A DNA stretch of 64,000 bases from Solwaraspora sp. WMMA2065 (GCF_030345075.1 NZ_CP128361.1:3534001-3598000), one strand, 5' to 3'. Numbered from the stretch's first letter, positions 8,674 through 17,510 are shown. Made by a program: numbers and translations. The notes: generated from the sequence alone by a model not told the origin.

Positions 8674-10166
8674 GTCAGGGTCGCGGTGTAGTCACCCGAC
8701 ACCGCCCCAGCGGGTACGCCGAGGTTGAGCTGCGCGCCGCAGGTGAAGCTGCCGGCGCTGGCGCCGGCAGCCGAGGTGCACAGCGCCCGAGCGGTGCCGA
8801 GTCCGGCACCCGGGTCGGCCACCGCGCCCGGGGTGACCGTGCCGGTCGCCCCGATCAGCGGGTCGTCCACCACGGACGCGGTGGGCGCCCAGCCGAGGTT
8901 GTCCGCCGCGATGACCGCGTCGCCGCTGGCGACGAAGTCACCCACCTGGCCGACCAGACTCCAGCCGGCGTTGGTGCCGCGCAGGTCGGACACGGTGGCG
9001 GTGTTCAGCTCGCCGCTGGTGACGGCGCCGTTGCCGGTCGGCGGCAGGGTGACCGAGGAACCGGCCACGCTGAGCGTGAGCGGGCCGCCGGCCAGCACGG
9101 TCGCGGCGATCTGCTGGCTGGCGTCGCCGCCGCCGACCGGGGCCGCGAAGCTGATCGGAGTGAAGGTGTCCTGGCTGCGGTCGGCGGAGCCGCGCGCAGC
9201 GAAGGTGATCACATAGCACTGGGTGACAGTGCAGTCGACCGCGTTGCCGTTGCGGTCGGTGTACTGGGCACTGATCGGCAGCGTGGTGCTGAACGAGCCG
9301 TCCAGGTTCATCGTGTCCCGGGCGTCGGTCGGCTCGTTGGTGCTGCTCACCCACTTGGTGACCTGCAGGACACTGGCGTTGGTCCAGTGTTCGTCGACCT
9401 TCGGGCCGAACGACACGTAGATCCCTGCGGCGTTGTTGGCCTGCGGGTCGAAGCCGCTGCCGTCGACGGTGATGGTGGCGCCGGCCGGGTCGACGCCAGT
9501 GTCCGGGGTGGCGTCGACGGACGGAGCTGCCGGTCCACCGCCGCCGGAGGTGAACGCCTCGAACGACAGCGGGTCGAGGACCTGGCCAGCTGGGTAGAAG
9601 CCGGCGAAGGCGGTGGCGCCATCGGCGGTCAGGGTGGCGGCCAGGTCGGTGCCGGTTATCCCGTCCGCACCGGCCACCAGGTTGGCGCTGGTGGTGGTGA
9701 GGTCGGCGATGACCGCCTGGGTGACGTCGACCGACGGGAACGCGGTGCTCACCAACTCGACGTCGGCCTTGAGGACGGCGGTGCCGCCGGAGATGGCCAC
9801 CGTCGGGTTGGCGAGGGTGATGGTGAACGTGTGCGCCGGGAACGAGAAGACGACCGTGCCGCCGTACGTGGCGTTCGTCTCACCGGTCTCGGCGTCGTAG
9901 CTGCCGCCGGTGGACGGGAAGGCGAACGTTCCATCGGCGTCGATCGACGCACCGTCACTCGCCGCGATCGGCGGGTTGCCGTCGCCGGACGACACGTAGT
10001 TGCAGAACGACTCCTTGAAGCCCCAGTTCAGGCTTGCCTCGGTGATGTCGGCAGGGGCAGCCACGGCGGGTGCGGCGCCAACGAGTGCGGTCGCGGCGCC
10101 GAGTACGGCCGCAGCCGCCCAGGTTGCCGACCGTCGCCCCAGAGCACCAGCTCTGGATGTGATCAT
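8658..10166 (-). CDS. htaA: HtaA-domain haem-binding surface protein with C-terminal WxL-like domain
   Basis: 502 residues. After a signal peptide (about 1-37) an HtaA domain starts with ITEASLNWGFKESFCNYV (about 41-58) and runs to about 210; HtaA domains bind haem in corynebacterial uptake. An Ig-like domain follows (about 225-345; GSGFDP, a DCTV...C disulfide pair, RSQDTFTPISFA). The C-terminal ~150 residues, ending in TATLTLTLS, resemble a WxL cell-wall domain. The Ig-like part is homologous to the protein encoded divergently at 10384. Expression should be iron-repressed through the box at 10236-10254, about 70 bases upstream. Confidence 0.85.
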   Translation of the reverse strand: MITSRAGALGRRSATWAAAAVLGAATALVGAAPAVAAPADITEASLNWGFKESFCNYVSSGDGNPPIAASDGASIDADGTFAFPSTGGSYDAETGETNATYGGTVVFSFPAHTFTITLANPTVAISGGTAVLKADVELVSTAFPSVDVTQAVIADLTTTSANLVAGADGITGTDLAATLTADGATAFAGFYPAGQVLDPLSFEAFTSGGGGPAAPSVDATPDTGVDPAGATITVDGSGFDPQANNAAGIYVSFGPKVDEHWTNASVLQVTKWVSSTNEPTDARDTMNLDGSFSTTLPISAQYTDRNGNAVDCTVTQCYVITFAARGSADRSQDTFTPISFAAPVGGGDASQQIAATVLAGGPLTLSVAGSSVTLPPTGNGAVTSGELNTATVSDLRGTNAGWSLVGQVGDFVASGDAVIAADNLGWAPTASVVDDPLIGATGTVTPGAVADPGAGLGTARALCTSAAGASAGSFTCGAQLNLGVPAGAVSGDYTATLTLTLS

Positions 10167-10235
10167 CGACTGGTCCTTTCCGGATGGTTACTCACCGTGT
10201 TCTACTTCCACTGTGAACACGGCATGTGATCGGGA

Positions 10236-10254
10236 TTAGGTTAGCCATGCCTAA
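10236..10254 (-). promoter_or_regulatory. IdeR/DtxR iron box for the minus-strand surface-protein operon
   Basis: The 19-mer ttaggttagccatgcctaa matches the DtxR/IdeR consensus TTAGGTTAGGCTAACCTAA at 15-16 of 19 positions and keeps the dyad. It lies about 70 bases upstream of the HtaA start, where iron-bound IdeR would block transcription. Confidence 0.85.
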
Positions 10255-10326
10255 CAGATCTCGGCTCCGGCGCGGGTGCCTGATCTTCGAACCGGTCGGA
10301 CCCTTGTCCCGACCTGCGGCGATGAC

Positions 10327-10345
10327 TTAGGTTAGGCAAACCTTC
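10327..10345 (+). promoter_or_regulatory. IdeR/DtxR iron box for the plus-strand haem-uptake operon
   Basis: The 19-mer ttaggttaggcaaaccttc matches the same consensus at 16 of 19 positions. It lies about 40 bases before the ATG at 10384, the first gene of the haem importer operon. Together with the box at 10236 it makes this a bidirectional, iron-repressed promoter. Confidence 0.88.
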
Positions 10346-10383
10346 ATTGAGAACTCAACCGACGATCGTCGGAGGGATCACCC

Positions 10384-11277
10384 ATGCCAACGCCGCTGCT
10401 CAGCGGCCGCGACACCGCGACCTTGGCGGTCGTGACCGCCACCGCCGCGACCGCCGCCGTACTCGCCGCACCACTGTTGGCGTCGCCGGCCCACGCGGAC
10501 ACCTCCGCGACCGGATCCGGCGGCCAGCGACTCACCGTCTCCGACTCCACCGGCATCAGCCGCTCCGGTGCGACCGTCACGGTGACCGGCACCGGGTACG
10601 ACACCGATAAGGGCATCTACGTGGGGTTCTGTGTGGACAACGGCGCCGGGGCGCTGCCGACACCGTGCGGCGGCGGGGTGGACACCTCAGGCGGCAGCGG
10701 CAGCTCGCACTGGATCTCCAGCAACCCCCCGTCGTACGGCGAAGGACTGGCCGTGCCGTACGGCGACGGCGGCTCGTTCCAGGTCCGAGTCCCGCTGACC
10801 GCGAGGATCGGCGACGTCGACTGCACCGTTCGCACCTGCTCGGTGGTCACCCGAGCCGACCACACCCGGACCAGCGACCGCAGTCAGGACGTACGCGTCC
10901 CGATCAGCTTCGCTGCCGCCGCCGCGCCCGCCCTTACCAGCGCCGCCCCGGCGGCTGGCAGCCCGGACCGGACCACCGCGCCACCAGCCCCGGCAACCGG
11001 CGACGCCGCAGGCCCGGCCGACACCGACGGTACGGCCGGTGACGTCAGCAGCTCCGCACCAACTGCCGGTGCTGCCACCGGCCAACCGACCGACGACGCC
11101 GGCGGCCCGACCGCCGTCGCCGTCACCGGAACCGACCCAACCGGGTTGGCAGTCACCCGGGTCAGCACCGTCGGCCCGGCTGGTCGGTGGTGGAGCAGCA
11201 CGCTGATTTTGCTGGCGCTCGGCGTGCTGGCGCTGGCCGGGCTGTCCGCTGTCCGCCGCCGCCGGAGCCGGTCGTGA
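10384..11277 (+). CDS. Secreted haem-locus protein with HtaA-associated Ig-like domain and C-terminal anchor
   Basis: 297 residues. A signal peptide (about 1-38), then one Ig-like/neocarzinostatin-like domain (about 42-180) whose DCTVRTCSVVT and RSQDVRVPISFA match the middle domain of the HtaA protein across the promoter. A long Ala/Pro/Thr/Gly-rich linker and a C-terminal membrane helix with an Arg-rich stop (about 268-297) follow. I infer a surface receptor or shuttle that passes haem to the lipoprotein encoded next. ATG follows GGAGGGATC. Its stop overlaps the HmuT-like start (GTGA). Confidence 0.75.
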   Translation: MPTPLLSGRDTATLAVVTATAATAAVLAAPLLASPAHADTSATGSGGQRLTVSDSTGISRSGATVTVTGTGYDTDKGIYVGFCVDNGAGALPTPCGGGVDTSGGSGSSHWISSNPPSYGEGLAVPYGDGGSFQVRVPLTARIGDVDCTVRTCSVVTRADHTRTSDRSQDVRVPISFAAAAAPALTSAAPAAGSPDRTTAPPAPATGDAAGPADTDGTAGDVSSSAPTAGAATGQPTDDAGGPTAVAVTGTDPTGLAVTRVSTVGPAGRWWSSTLILLALGVLALAGLSAVRRRRSRS

Positions 11278-11311
11278 ACCGCCCGACACTGGTCGTGAAC
11301 CGCCCGAGGCT
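11270..11311 (+). repeat. Tandem 21-bp direct repeat over stop/start junction
   Basis: Copies at 11270-11290 and 11291-11311 agree at 19 of 21 positions. The first covers the stop codon of the upstream gene and the GTG start of the haem-binding lipoprotein, and the second supplies a further in-frame GTG (11295), so the duplication created two possible starts. Confidence 0.85.
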
Positions 11312-12314
11312 GGTCGGGCTGCTCGCCGCCGCGCTACTCGCCGGCCCGGTGGCCGCCTGCGCCGACAGCGCCGCCGACACCGACGCGGCACCGGATCCAA
11401 CGACCTGCGGGCCGGTCACCGCCGTCGTCGACGACGCGGTGACGCCGCTGGACCCGGCACCGCAGCCGGCGTTGCCGGTCACCGTCACCGACGCCGCCGG
11501 CGACCGGGTCACGGTGACCGACGCCGGCCGAATCCTGGCCGTCAACCTGTACGGCTCCATCGCCGAGATCGTGTTCAGCCTCGGCCTCGGTGGCCGGGTC
11601 GTCGGGCGGGACACCTCCACCGACTTCCCGGCCGCCGCCAACCTGCCGCTGGTCACTCCCGGCGGGCACGACCTGTCCACCGAGGCGGTCATGGCGCTGG
11701 ACCCCAGCGTGGTGCTGCTCGATGACAGCATCGGCCCGCCCGAGGTGCTCGACCAGCTCCGCGCCGCCGGCATCCCGGTGGTACGCATCGGCGACGAGCA
11801 GAGCCTGGCCGCCGTACCGGTGCACATCCGGGAGGTCGCCGCCGCGCTCGGCGTCGCCGACGCCGGCGAGGCACTCGTCGCCCGGGTCGAGGGCGAGATC
11901 GCCGCCGCCCGCGACGGCATCGCGGACGACGCCGAGCGACCCCGGGTCGCCTTCCTCTACCTGCGCGGCACCGCCGGCGTCTACCTGATGGGCGGCGAAG
12001 GCGCCGGCTCGGACGCGATGATCGCCGCGGCCGGCGGCGAGGACGCCGGCACCACCATCGGACTGGCCCGGTTCCGGCCGCTGACCAGCGAGGGTCTGAT
12101 TAACGCCGCGCCGGACATCATTCTGGTGATGACCAAGGGCCTCGAATCGGTCGGCGGGGTGGACGGACTGGTCGCCATGCCCGGCGTGGCCCAGACCCCA
12201 GCTGGTCAGCAGCGGCGGATTGTCGACATGGACGACACCGTGCTGCTCAACTTCGGGACCCGCACCGGCAAGGCGATCCAGGCTCTCGCCCGTGCCATCC
12301 ACGGATGCCGGTGA
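11274..12314 (+). CDS. hmuT: Haem ABC transporter substrate-binding lipoprotein
   Basis: 346 residues from GTG 11274. A lipoprotein signal ends in PVAAC (Cys about 29). The mature part is a class III periplasmic-binding-protein fold: ILAVNLYGSIAEIVFSLGLG near the N-lobe, then DPSVVLLD and RFRPLTSEGLINAAPDIILVM, typical of HmuT/HemT. It should capture haem outside the membrane and deliver it to the permease. It overlaps the previous stop by three bases; a second in-frame GTG at 11295 is possible because of the tandem duplication. The permease gene follows after four bases. Confidence 0.9.
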   Translation: MNRPTLVVNRPRLVGLLAAALLAGPVAACADSAADTDAAPDPTTCGPVTAVVDDAVTPLDPAPQPALPVTVTDAAGDRVTVTDAGRILAVNLYGSIAEIVFSLGLGGRVVGRDTSTDFPAAANLPLVTPGGHDLSTEAVMALDPSVVLLDDSIGPPEVLDQLRAAGIPVVRIGDEQSLAAVPVHIREVAAALGVADAGEALVARVEGEIAAARDGIADDAERPRVAFLYLRGTAGVYLMGGEGAGSDAMIAAAGGEDAGTTIGLARFRPLTSEGLINAAPDIILVMTKGLESVGGVDGLVAMPGVAQTPAGQQRRIVDMDDTVLLNFGTRTGKAIQALARAIHGCR

Positions 12315-12318
12315 CGGC

Positions 12319-13368
12319 ATGACACTCCCGGTACTCGCCGCCCGCCGGCCGCTGCTGCTCACCGGCCTCGCCGGCACGTTGCTCGTGGTCGGCGTGGTCG
12401 CTGCCGGCTCCGGACAGGTGCAGATCGCCCCGGCCGAGGTGGTCGCGTCGGTGCTGCACCGGCTCGGCCTGGAGATCGGCGCGTTGCCGACCGCACCGCA
12501 CGGCGAGAACGCGCTGTGGATCGTCCGGTTCCCCCGGGTCGTCCTGGCCGCGGTCGTCGGCGCGTCGCTCGGCTGCGCTGGCGCCGTCATGCAGGGCGTC
12601 TTCGGTAACCCGCTGGCCGAGCCCGGCGTCATCGGAGTCTCCTCCGGAGCGGCGGTCGGCGCCGCTCTGGCCATCGTCACCGGGTTCTCCGCACTCGGCG
12701 GCTGGACGTTGGCCGCCGCCGCTTTCGTCGGCGGGCTGGCCACCACCTACCTGGTGTACGCGTTGTCCCGCGCCGACGGACGTACCGAGGTGGTCACCCT
12801 GGTACTCACCGGCATCGCGGTCAACGCCGTCGCCGGTGCCGCGATCGGGCTGCTGATGTTCGTCACCGACGCGGCCGGGGTGCAGGCGATCGCCTTCTGG
12901 AACCTCGGCAGCCTGGCCCAGGCCAACTGGAACGCGGTGGCGGTGGCCCTGCCCTGCCTGATCGTCGGGTTGGCCGCCGCGCTCGCCTCGGCCGGCAAGC
13001 TGGACCTGCTCGCCCTCGGCGAACGCTCCGCACGTCATCTCGGGGTGGACGTGGAACGGCTGCGGGTACGCATGATCGTCGTCACCGCGCTGCTCGGTGC
13101 CGCCGCGGTGGCCTTCACCGGCGTGATCAGCTTCATCGGTCTGGTGGTGCCGCATCTGGTCCGGATGGTCGCCGGACCAGGGCACCGGGTGCTGCTACCG
13201 GCCAGCGCGCTCGGTGGGGCGGTGGTGGTGATCGCCGCCGATCTGGCCGCCCGGACCCTGGTCGAGTACCAGGAACTGCCGCTCGGGGTGCTCACCGCGG
13301 TGGTCGGCGGTCCGGCCTTCTTCTGGCTGCTGCGCCGTACCCGGCGGCGGGCCGGAGGTTGGGGATGA
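12319..13368 (+). CDS. hmuU: Haem ABC transporter permease (FecCD family)
   Basis: 349 residues with about nine to ten hydrophobic helices. FecCD hallmarks are visible: FPRVVLAAVVGASLGCAGAV, GNPLAEPGVIGVSSGA, and near the C-terminus FTGVISFIGLVVPHLVRM followed by PLGVLTAVVGGPAFFWLL. It forms the homodimeric channel for haem import with the HmuT- and HmuV-like proteins. The ATG at 12319 is four bases after the lipoprotein stop; the ATP-binding gene starts inside its stop codon (ATGA). Confidence 0.92.
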   Translation: MTLPVLAARRPLLLTGLAGTLLVVGVVAAGSGQVQIAPAEVVASVLHRLGLEIGALPTAPHGENALWIVRFPRVVLAAVVGASLGCAGAVMQGVFGNPLAEPGVIGVSSGAAVGAALAIVTGFSALGGWTLAAAAFVGGLATTYLVYALSRADGRTEVVTLVLTGIAVNAVAGAAIGLLMFVTDAAGVQAIAFWNLGSLAQANWNAVAVALPCLIVGLAAALASAGKLDLLALGERSARHLGVDVERLRVRMIVVTALLGAAAVAFTGVISFIGLVVPHLVRMVAGPGHRVLLPASALGGAVVVIAADLAARTLVEYQELPLGVLTAVVGGPAFFWLLRRTRRRAGGWG

Positions 13369-14243
13369 GCCCGCCGCCGGCGCGGCTGCTCGGCCGGCGC
13401 ACGCCTGTCCGCGTGCCGGCATCCCGGCCGGCCGGCACCGCGCTGATCGAGATCGACCAGCTGCGGGTCGAACTCGGCGGGCGAGCGGTGCTCGACCAGG
13501 TCGACCTGGTGGTTCACACTGGCGAGGTGATCGCCCTGGTCGGTCCCAACGGTGCCGGCAAGTCGACTCTGCTCGCCGCCATCGGCGGCGACGTCGCGGC
13601 GGCCGCCGGCGGGATCCGGATCGACGGCAGGCCGCAGTCCGCCTGGAGCTCGACCGAACTGGCGCTGCGCCGGGCGGTGCTGACCCAGCGCAGCGTGTTG
13701 TCATTCCCGTTCACCGTGGCCGAGGTGGTCCGGATGGGCCGGGCACCGTGGGCCGGGCTGTCCGCCGAGGAGTCCGACGATCCGATCGTCGACGAGTGTC
13801 TGGCCGCCACCGACGTGGCGCAGTTCGCGGGCCGCACCTTCACCTCGCTGTCCGGCGGCGAGCAGGCCCGCGCCGCGTTGGCCCGGGTGCTGGCCCAGCG
13901 GGCCGCCGCGCTGCTGCTCGACGAACCGACCGCCGCGCTCGACCTGCACCACCAGGAGCTGGTACTACGGCTCGCCCGACAGCGGGCCGCCGCCGGTGAC
14001 GCCGTCGTGGTGGTGCTGCACGACCTCGGTCTGGCCGGCGCGTACGCGGACCGGATCGCGTTGCTGTCGGCCGGTCGGCTGCGGACCGTCGGACCGCCCG
14101 AGCAGGTCCTCACCGGTGCGCTGCTCAGCGAGGTATACCGGCACGACATCGAGGTGTTGCCGCACCCCGAGACCCGACTCCCGCTGGTCGTTCCGCGACG
14201 GCAGCATCCGACCCGGCAAGGAAAGGAACCCCGAGTTGAGTGA
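13365..14243 (+). CDS. hmuV: Haem ABC transporter ATP-binding protein
   Basis: 292 residues. Walker A GPNGAGKST (60-68), ABC signature LSGGE (162-166), Walker B LLLDEP (183-188) and the H-loop VVVVLHDL (His about 218) are intact. An unusual ~25-residue Pro/Arg-rich N-terminal extension precedes the domain. It powers haem uptake. The ATG at 13365, preceded by GGAGG, overlaps the permease stop (ATGA), so I prefer it over an earlier TTG. The haem oxygenase gene starts inside its last codons. Confidence 0.92.
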   Translation: MSPPPARLLGRRTPVRVPASRPAGTALIEIDQLRVELGGRAVLDQVDLVVHTGEVIALVGPNGAGKSTLLAAIGGDVAAAAGGIRIDGRPQSAWSSTELALRRAVLTQRSVLSFPFTVAEVVRMGRAPWAGLSAEESDDPIVDECLAATDVAQFAGRTFTSLSGGEQARAALARVLAQRAAALLLDEPTAALDLHHQELVLRLARQRAAAGDAVVVVLHDLGLAGAYADRIALLSAGRLRTVGPPEQVLTGALLSEVYRHDIEVLPHPETRLPLVVPRRQHPTRQGKEPRVE

Positions 14244-14913
14244 CACCTTCTCCGCCCGGCTACGGGCGGCAAGCTGGCAGGACCACCAAGCGGCCGAGTC
14301 CCAGCGGTACGTCTCCGCGCTGGTCGCCGGGGAGCTGCCCCGACAGCGGTACGCCGACCTGGTCGCCCAGCACCACTTCATCTACCAGGTGCTGGAGGAG
14401 GCGGCCGACGCGATGCGCGAGGATCCGCTGGCCGGCGACTTCGTCGACGACCGGTTGACCCGGTTGCCGGCGTTGGAAGCCGACCTGGCGTACCTGCTCG
14501 GCCCGGACTGGGCCGGCCGGGTCGGCCCGAACCTGGCGACCCGCCGCTACGTCGCCCGGATGCAGGAGGTCTGCTTCACCTTCGCGCCGGCGTTCATCGC
14601 CCACCACTACACCCGGTACCTCGGCGACCTGTCCGGCGGGTTGTTCATCGGCCGTCAGGTGGCGCAGACATACGGGCTGACCGAGGAGGGCGGCGTGGCG
14701 TTCTACCACTTCGCCGGCATCGACGATCCGCGCGGGTACAAGAACGCGTACCGGGCCCGGCTGGACGCCCTGCCGCTGGACGTCACCGCCGAGGCGGCTC
14801 TGGTCGGTGAGGTGGCGGTGGCCTACCGGCACAACTCGGCGGTCCTCGCCGAGCTGGGCCAGGAGCAGGAGCCGAAGTCGGTGGCGTCGGAGTCGATGGA
14901 GTCGGCGGCGTGA
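14236..14913 (+). CDS. Biliverdin-producing haem oxygenase
   Basis: 225 residues of the HmuO/HO-1 all-helical fold. The proximal haem ligand is His17 in QDHQAAES, and the distal helix carries YLGDLSGG (GDLSGG 130-135), the flexible glycine motif over the haem. The enzyme opens imported haem to biliverdin, CO and Fe2+, releasing iron in the cytosol. The TTG start at 14236 has AAGGAAAGGAA about nine bases upstream and overlaps the ATPase gene by eight bases. The C-terminal ~20 residues are Glu/Ser-rich and variable. Confidence 0.92.
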   Translation: MSDTFSARLRAASWQDHQAAESQRYVSALVAGELPRQRYADLVAQHHFIYQVLEEAADAMREDPLAGDFVDDRLTRLPALEADLAYLLGPDWAGRVGPNLATRRYVARMQEVCFTFAPAFIAHHYTRYLGDLSGGLFIGRQVAQTYGLTEEGGVAFYHFAGIDDPRGYKNAYRARLDALPLDVTAEAALVGEVAVAYRHNSAVLAELGQEQEPKSVASESMESAA

Positions 14914-15260
14914 GCGCGGCGCAGGGCCAGGCCGGGCCGACGCAGGGCCAGCCGACCGACCCGTTCACCGCCGAGGTGGTCGCCCAGGTTGCCCGGCACA
15001 TGAACGACGACCACGCCGCCGACTCGTTGCTGATCTGCCGGTCGCTGGGTGGCACCCCGCAGGCGTCGGCTGCCCGGATGACCGACCTGGACGCCGACGG
15101 CATCGATTTCGCGGCCACCGTGGCCGGCGTCGAGGTGCCGGTCCGGGTGCCGTTCGCGTACCGACTCACCGAACGGGTCCAGGTCCGCCACGAGGTGGTC
15201 CGGATGTACCAGGAGGCCTGCGCCCAACTGGGCGTCACGCCCCGCCCGGCGGACGGCTGA
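14910..15260 (+). CDS. DUF2470 (HugZ C-terminal-like) haem-associated protein
   Basis: 116 residues. After a Gln/Pro-rich leader the DUF2470 fold is clear: VARHMNDDHAADSLLICRSL carries the NxDHA motif found in HugZ-like and haem-oxygenase-like split-barrel proteins, followed by MTDLDADGIDF and VPVRVPF. In HugZ this domain helps bind haem, so it may handle haem or product alongside the oxygenase. GTG start overlapping the oxygenase stop (GTGA). Last gene of the iron-regulated operon. Confidence 0.85.
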   Translation: MSAAQGQAGPTQGQPTDPFTAEVVAQVARHMNDDHAADSLLICRSLGGTPQASAARMTDLDADGIDFAATVAGVEVPVRVPFAYRLTERVQVRHEVVRMYQEACAQLGVTPRPADG

Positions 15261-15304
15261 CCGGCAAGCGAGCGGAGCCCTCCGGCGTATGCGACGATCG
15301 CAAA

Positions 15305-15778
15305 ATGGTTGCCAAACGGCATCGCGGGCATATCGCCCGCACCGGTGTCGCGGTGCGACTCGCCGCCTGGCTGGTGTCGGCCGTCGCCGTACTGTCGATC
15401 GCCGGGTGCACCGGGATCGGGATCGGCGAAGCACCCGAGTCCGGCAGCGCGACGTACTCGGCGTGGGGGCTGAACGAGGCGTCCAGCGCGCTGACCGGCT
15501 CCGACCGGATGATCGTCCTCAACGGCGACGTGCAGCGCAGCGAGCAGGAGTTCTTCCAGGTACGCGGGGTGTGGGGGCCGGACGGCTTCACCCTCGACGA
15601 GACGTCCGCGACCAAGGTACGGGCGTTGGCCGGCCAACTGCCGCAACGCACAGGTGACCCGGACTGTCACCGGCTGGTCCTGGTCAACCACGGCTTCTTC
15701 GGCGGCGGGGCGATCGCCGTGGTCGACCCGGAGGAGTTCCCGCCCGACGAGCCGGTGGTCGCCCGGCCACTGAACTGA
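15305..15778 (+). CDS. Putative lipoprotein of unknown function
   Basis: 157 residues. A lipoprotein signal ends in LSIAGC (Cys about 34). The mature ~120 residues include an acidic ALTGSDRMIVLNGDV segment and a C-terminal CHRLVLVNHGFFGGG; no known domain was recognised. ATG at 15305 with a poor ribosome site. It lies 44 bases after the haem operon, but nothing else links it to haem. A palindrome (15795-15834) follows and may end transcription. Confidence 0.6.
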   Translation: MVAKRHRGHIARTGVAVRLAAWLVSAVAVLSIAGCTGIGIGEAPESGSATYSAWGLNEASSALTGSDRMIVLNGDVQRSEQEFFQVRGVWGPDGFTLDETSATKVRALAGQLPQRTGDPDCHRLVLVNHGFFGGGAIAVVDPEEFPPDEPVVARPLN

Positions 15779-15794
15779 CCTCGCCTGCCAGGGC

Positions 15795-15834
15795 TGATGC
15801 CGCAGGTACATCAAGATGCACCTGCGGCATCGAG
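15795..15834. repeat. Dispersed palindromic repeat, copy 1
   Basis: The arms gatgccgcaggt and acctgcggcatc form a perfect 12-bp stem around a ~12-base loop. A second copy is at 54945-54984 on the same strand. Across 44 aligned bases they agree at 37, and one stem pair changes from G-C to A-T in both arms. It sits between convergent genes, so it can also act as a bidirectional terminator. Confidence 0.75.
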
Positions 15835-15881
15835 CTCGACCGGCACCCCCGCCCCGGGGCGGGCATTGATTTCAGACGGTT

Positions 15882-17510
15882 CTAGCCGGTGGTCACGGTT
15901 GGTGCCGCGTCGCAGGGCAGACCGTTGAGAGTGAACCCGGCCGGTGCCGGTCCGGCACCTGCGCCGCCGCTGCCGAGGAAGCCGAATTCGACCCGGCCAC
16001 CGGCGGGCAGTGACGCGTTCCAGGCGGCGTTGGTGGCGGTCACCGTCGACTCATCCTGGGTGATCACCGCGTTCCAGGCGACCGCGACCTGCTGTACACC
16101 CGCGAACGACCAGCCGAGCGACCAGCCGTCGATCGGCTCGTCACCCGTGTTGGTGACGCCCACCGTCACGGTGAAACCCGATCCCCAGTCGCTGTCCACC
16201 CGGTAGTCGACCAGGCACTCGGCGACCGGATCCGGTTCGTCGGCCTCGAAAGTGATCCGGTGCAACTGGCCGGGCAGGTCGTTGGCGAGGTAGAACTCGC
16301 CGTCCGCAGCCACCGCGAGGGTGGTCGGCTGGATCGGCAGCTCGCCGATGACCGCTGTGTCGTACCCACCGTCCGCGTCGGGCCGAATCGCGTACGCGGT
16401 CGCCGAGCAGTAGTCGGTGGCCAGGTAGGTGCCGGCGGCGGCGGATTCGCTGCCCCGGTAGACGTGGCCGCCGATCACAGCGCAGCCGCCGACCGAGGTC
16501 TGGTAATGGAACACCGGGTCGACGTACTCGGCGGCCGGGTCGCACCGCTGCGGATCGAACTCGACCGGGCCTTCCCGGCAGGACCAGCCGAGGTTGGCAC
16601 CGGCCACCCCGCGCAGATGGTTGACCTCCTCGTAGCTGCCCTGTCCGACGTCGGCGATCCACAGCGAGCCGTCCGCCGGGTCGAACGAGAACCGCCACGG
16701 GTTGCGCAGGCCGTACGCCCAGATCTCGGCGCGGGCGCCGGCTTCGTCGACGAACGGATTGTCCGTCGGTACGCAGTACGCAAGGTCGCCGCAGGCGGCC
16801 GAGACGTCCAGCCGGAGGATCTTGCCGAGCAGGGTGCCGAGATCCTGACCGGTGCCGAGCACGTCGTCGGCGCCGCCGCCGTCGCCGATGCTCCAGTAGA
16901 GGTGGCCGTCCGGGCCGAAGGCCAACTGTCCGCCGTTGTGGTTGGCGTACTCGGCGTGCGGCTGGCTCAGCAGGATCTCCTCCCGGTCGGCCGGCACCGG
17001 CTGCTGGTCGGCGGCCTCCAGTGGCAGCCGGGACAGGGTGACCGCGCCGTCGGGCAGCGCGGTGTACGCCAGGTAGATCGCCGGGTCGGCGGCGAATCCG
17101 GGGGACGTGGCGATGCCCAGCAGGCCGCGTTCGTTGCCGGAGGTGTCGACCCGGTCGCTGATGTCCAGCAGCGCCGCCTCGGCCAGGCCGGAGGCCGGGT
17201 GGTAGATGCGCACCCGACCGGCCTTCTCGGTGATGAACAGCCGGCCGCTGCCGTCGTCCGGGGCCACCATCGCGGTCGGTCGTTGCAGCCCGAAGGCGAC
17301 CTGGGTGCTGGTGACGGAGATCTGGTCGAGTGGCACCTCGGCGGCCGCCGAGGTCGCCGCCGAGGTGAGGTCGGCGGGCTCGGCGTGCGGGTCGGTGTAC
17401 GGCGTGGCGTGAGCTGCGGTTGCGGACAGCGCCAGCGCGGTCGCGGCGAGTGTCGTCGCGGCGACCCGCCAACCAGCCAACGCATAAGATCGAGAATCTC
17501 TCATATTCAT
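15882..17510 (-). CDS. Secreted PQQ-type sugar dehydrogenase (GSDH fold) with CBM2
   Basis: 542 residues. A signal peptide (about 1-32) leads into a six-bladed beta-propeller of the glucose/sorbosone dehydrogenase family (about 50-430), with NERGLLGIATSPGF, YANHNGGQLAFGPDG, GDGGGADD, WAYGLRNPWRFSFDP and ADVGQGSYEEVN as hallmark blocks. The C-terminal ~105 residues form a family 2 cellulose-binding module (W in GWSLGWSF and AVAWNAV; ends GFTLNGLPC). It probably oxidises aldoses or oligosaccharides at a polysaccharide surface. The upstream extension of the frame has no ribosome site and overlaps a divergent gene, so it is excluded. Confidence 0.9.
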   Translation of the reverse strand: MNMRDSRSYALAGWRVAATTLAATALALSATAAHATPYTDPHAEPADLTSAATSAAAEVPLDQISVTSTQVAFGLQRPTAMVAPDDGSGRLFITEKAGRVRIYHPASGLAEAALLDISDRVDTSGNERGLLGIATSPGFAADPAIYLAYTALPDGAVTLSRLPLEAADQQPVPADREEILLSQPHAEYANHNGGQLAFGPDGHLYWSIGDGGGADDVLGTGQDLGTLLGKILRLDVSAACGDLAYCVPTDNPFVDEAGARAEIWAYGLRNPWRFSFDPADGSLWIADVGQGSYEEVNHLRGVAGANLGWSCREGPVEFDPQRCDPAAEYVDPVFHYQTSVGGCAVIGGHVYRGSESAAAGTYLATDYCSATAYAIRPDADGGYDTAVIGELPIQPTTLAVAADGEFYLANDLPGQLHRITFEADEPDPVAECLVDYRVDSDWGSGFTVTVGVTNTGDEPIDGWSLGWSFAGVQQVAVAWNAVITQDESTVTATNAAWNASLPAGGRVEFGFLGSGGAGAGPAPAGFTLNGLPCDAAPTVTTG

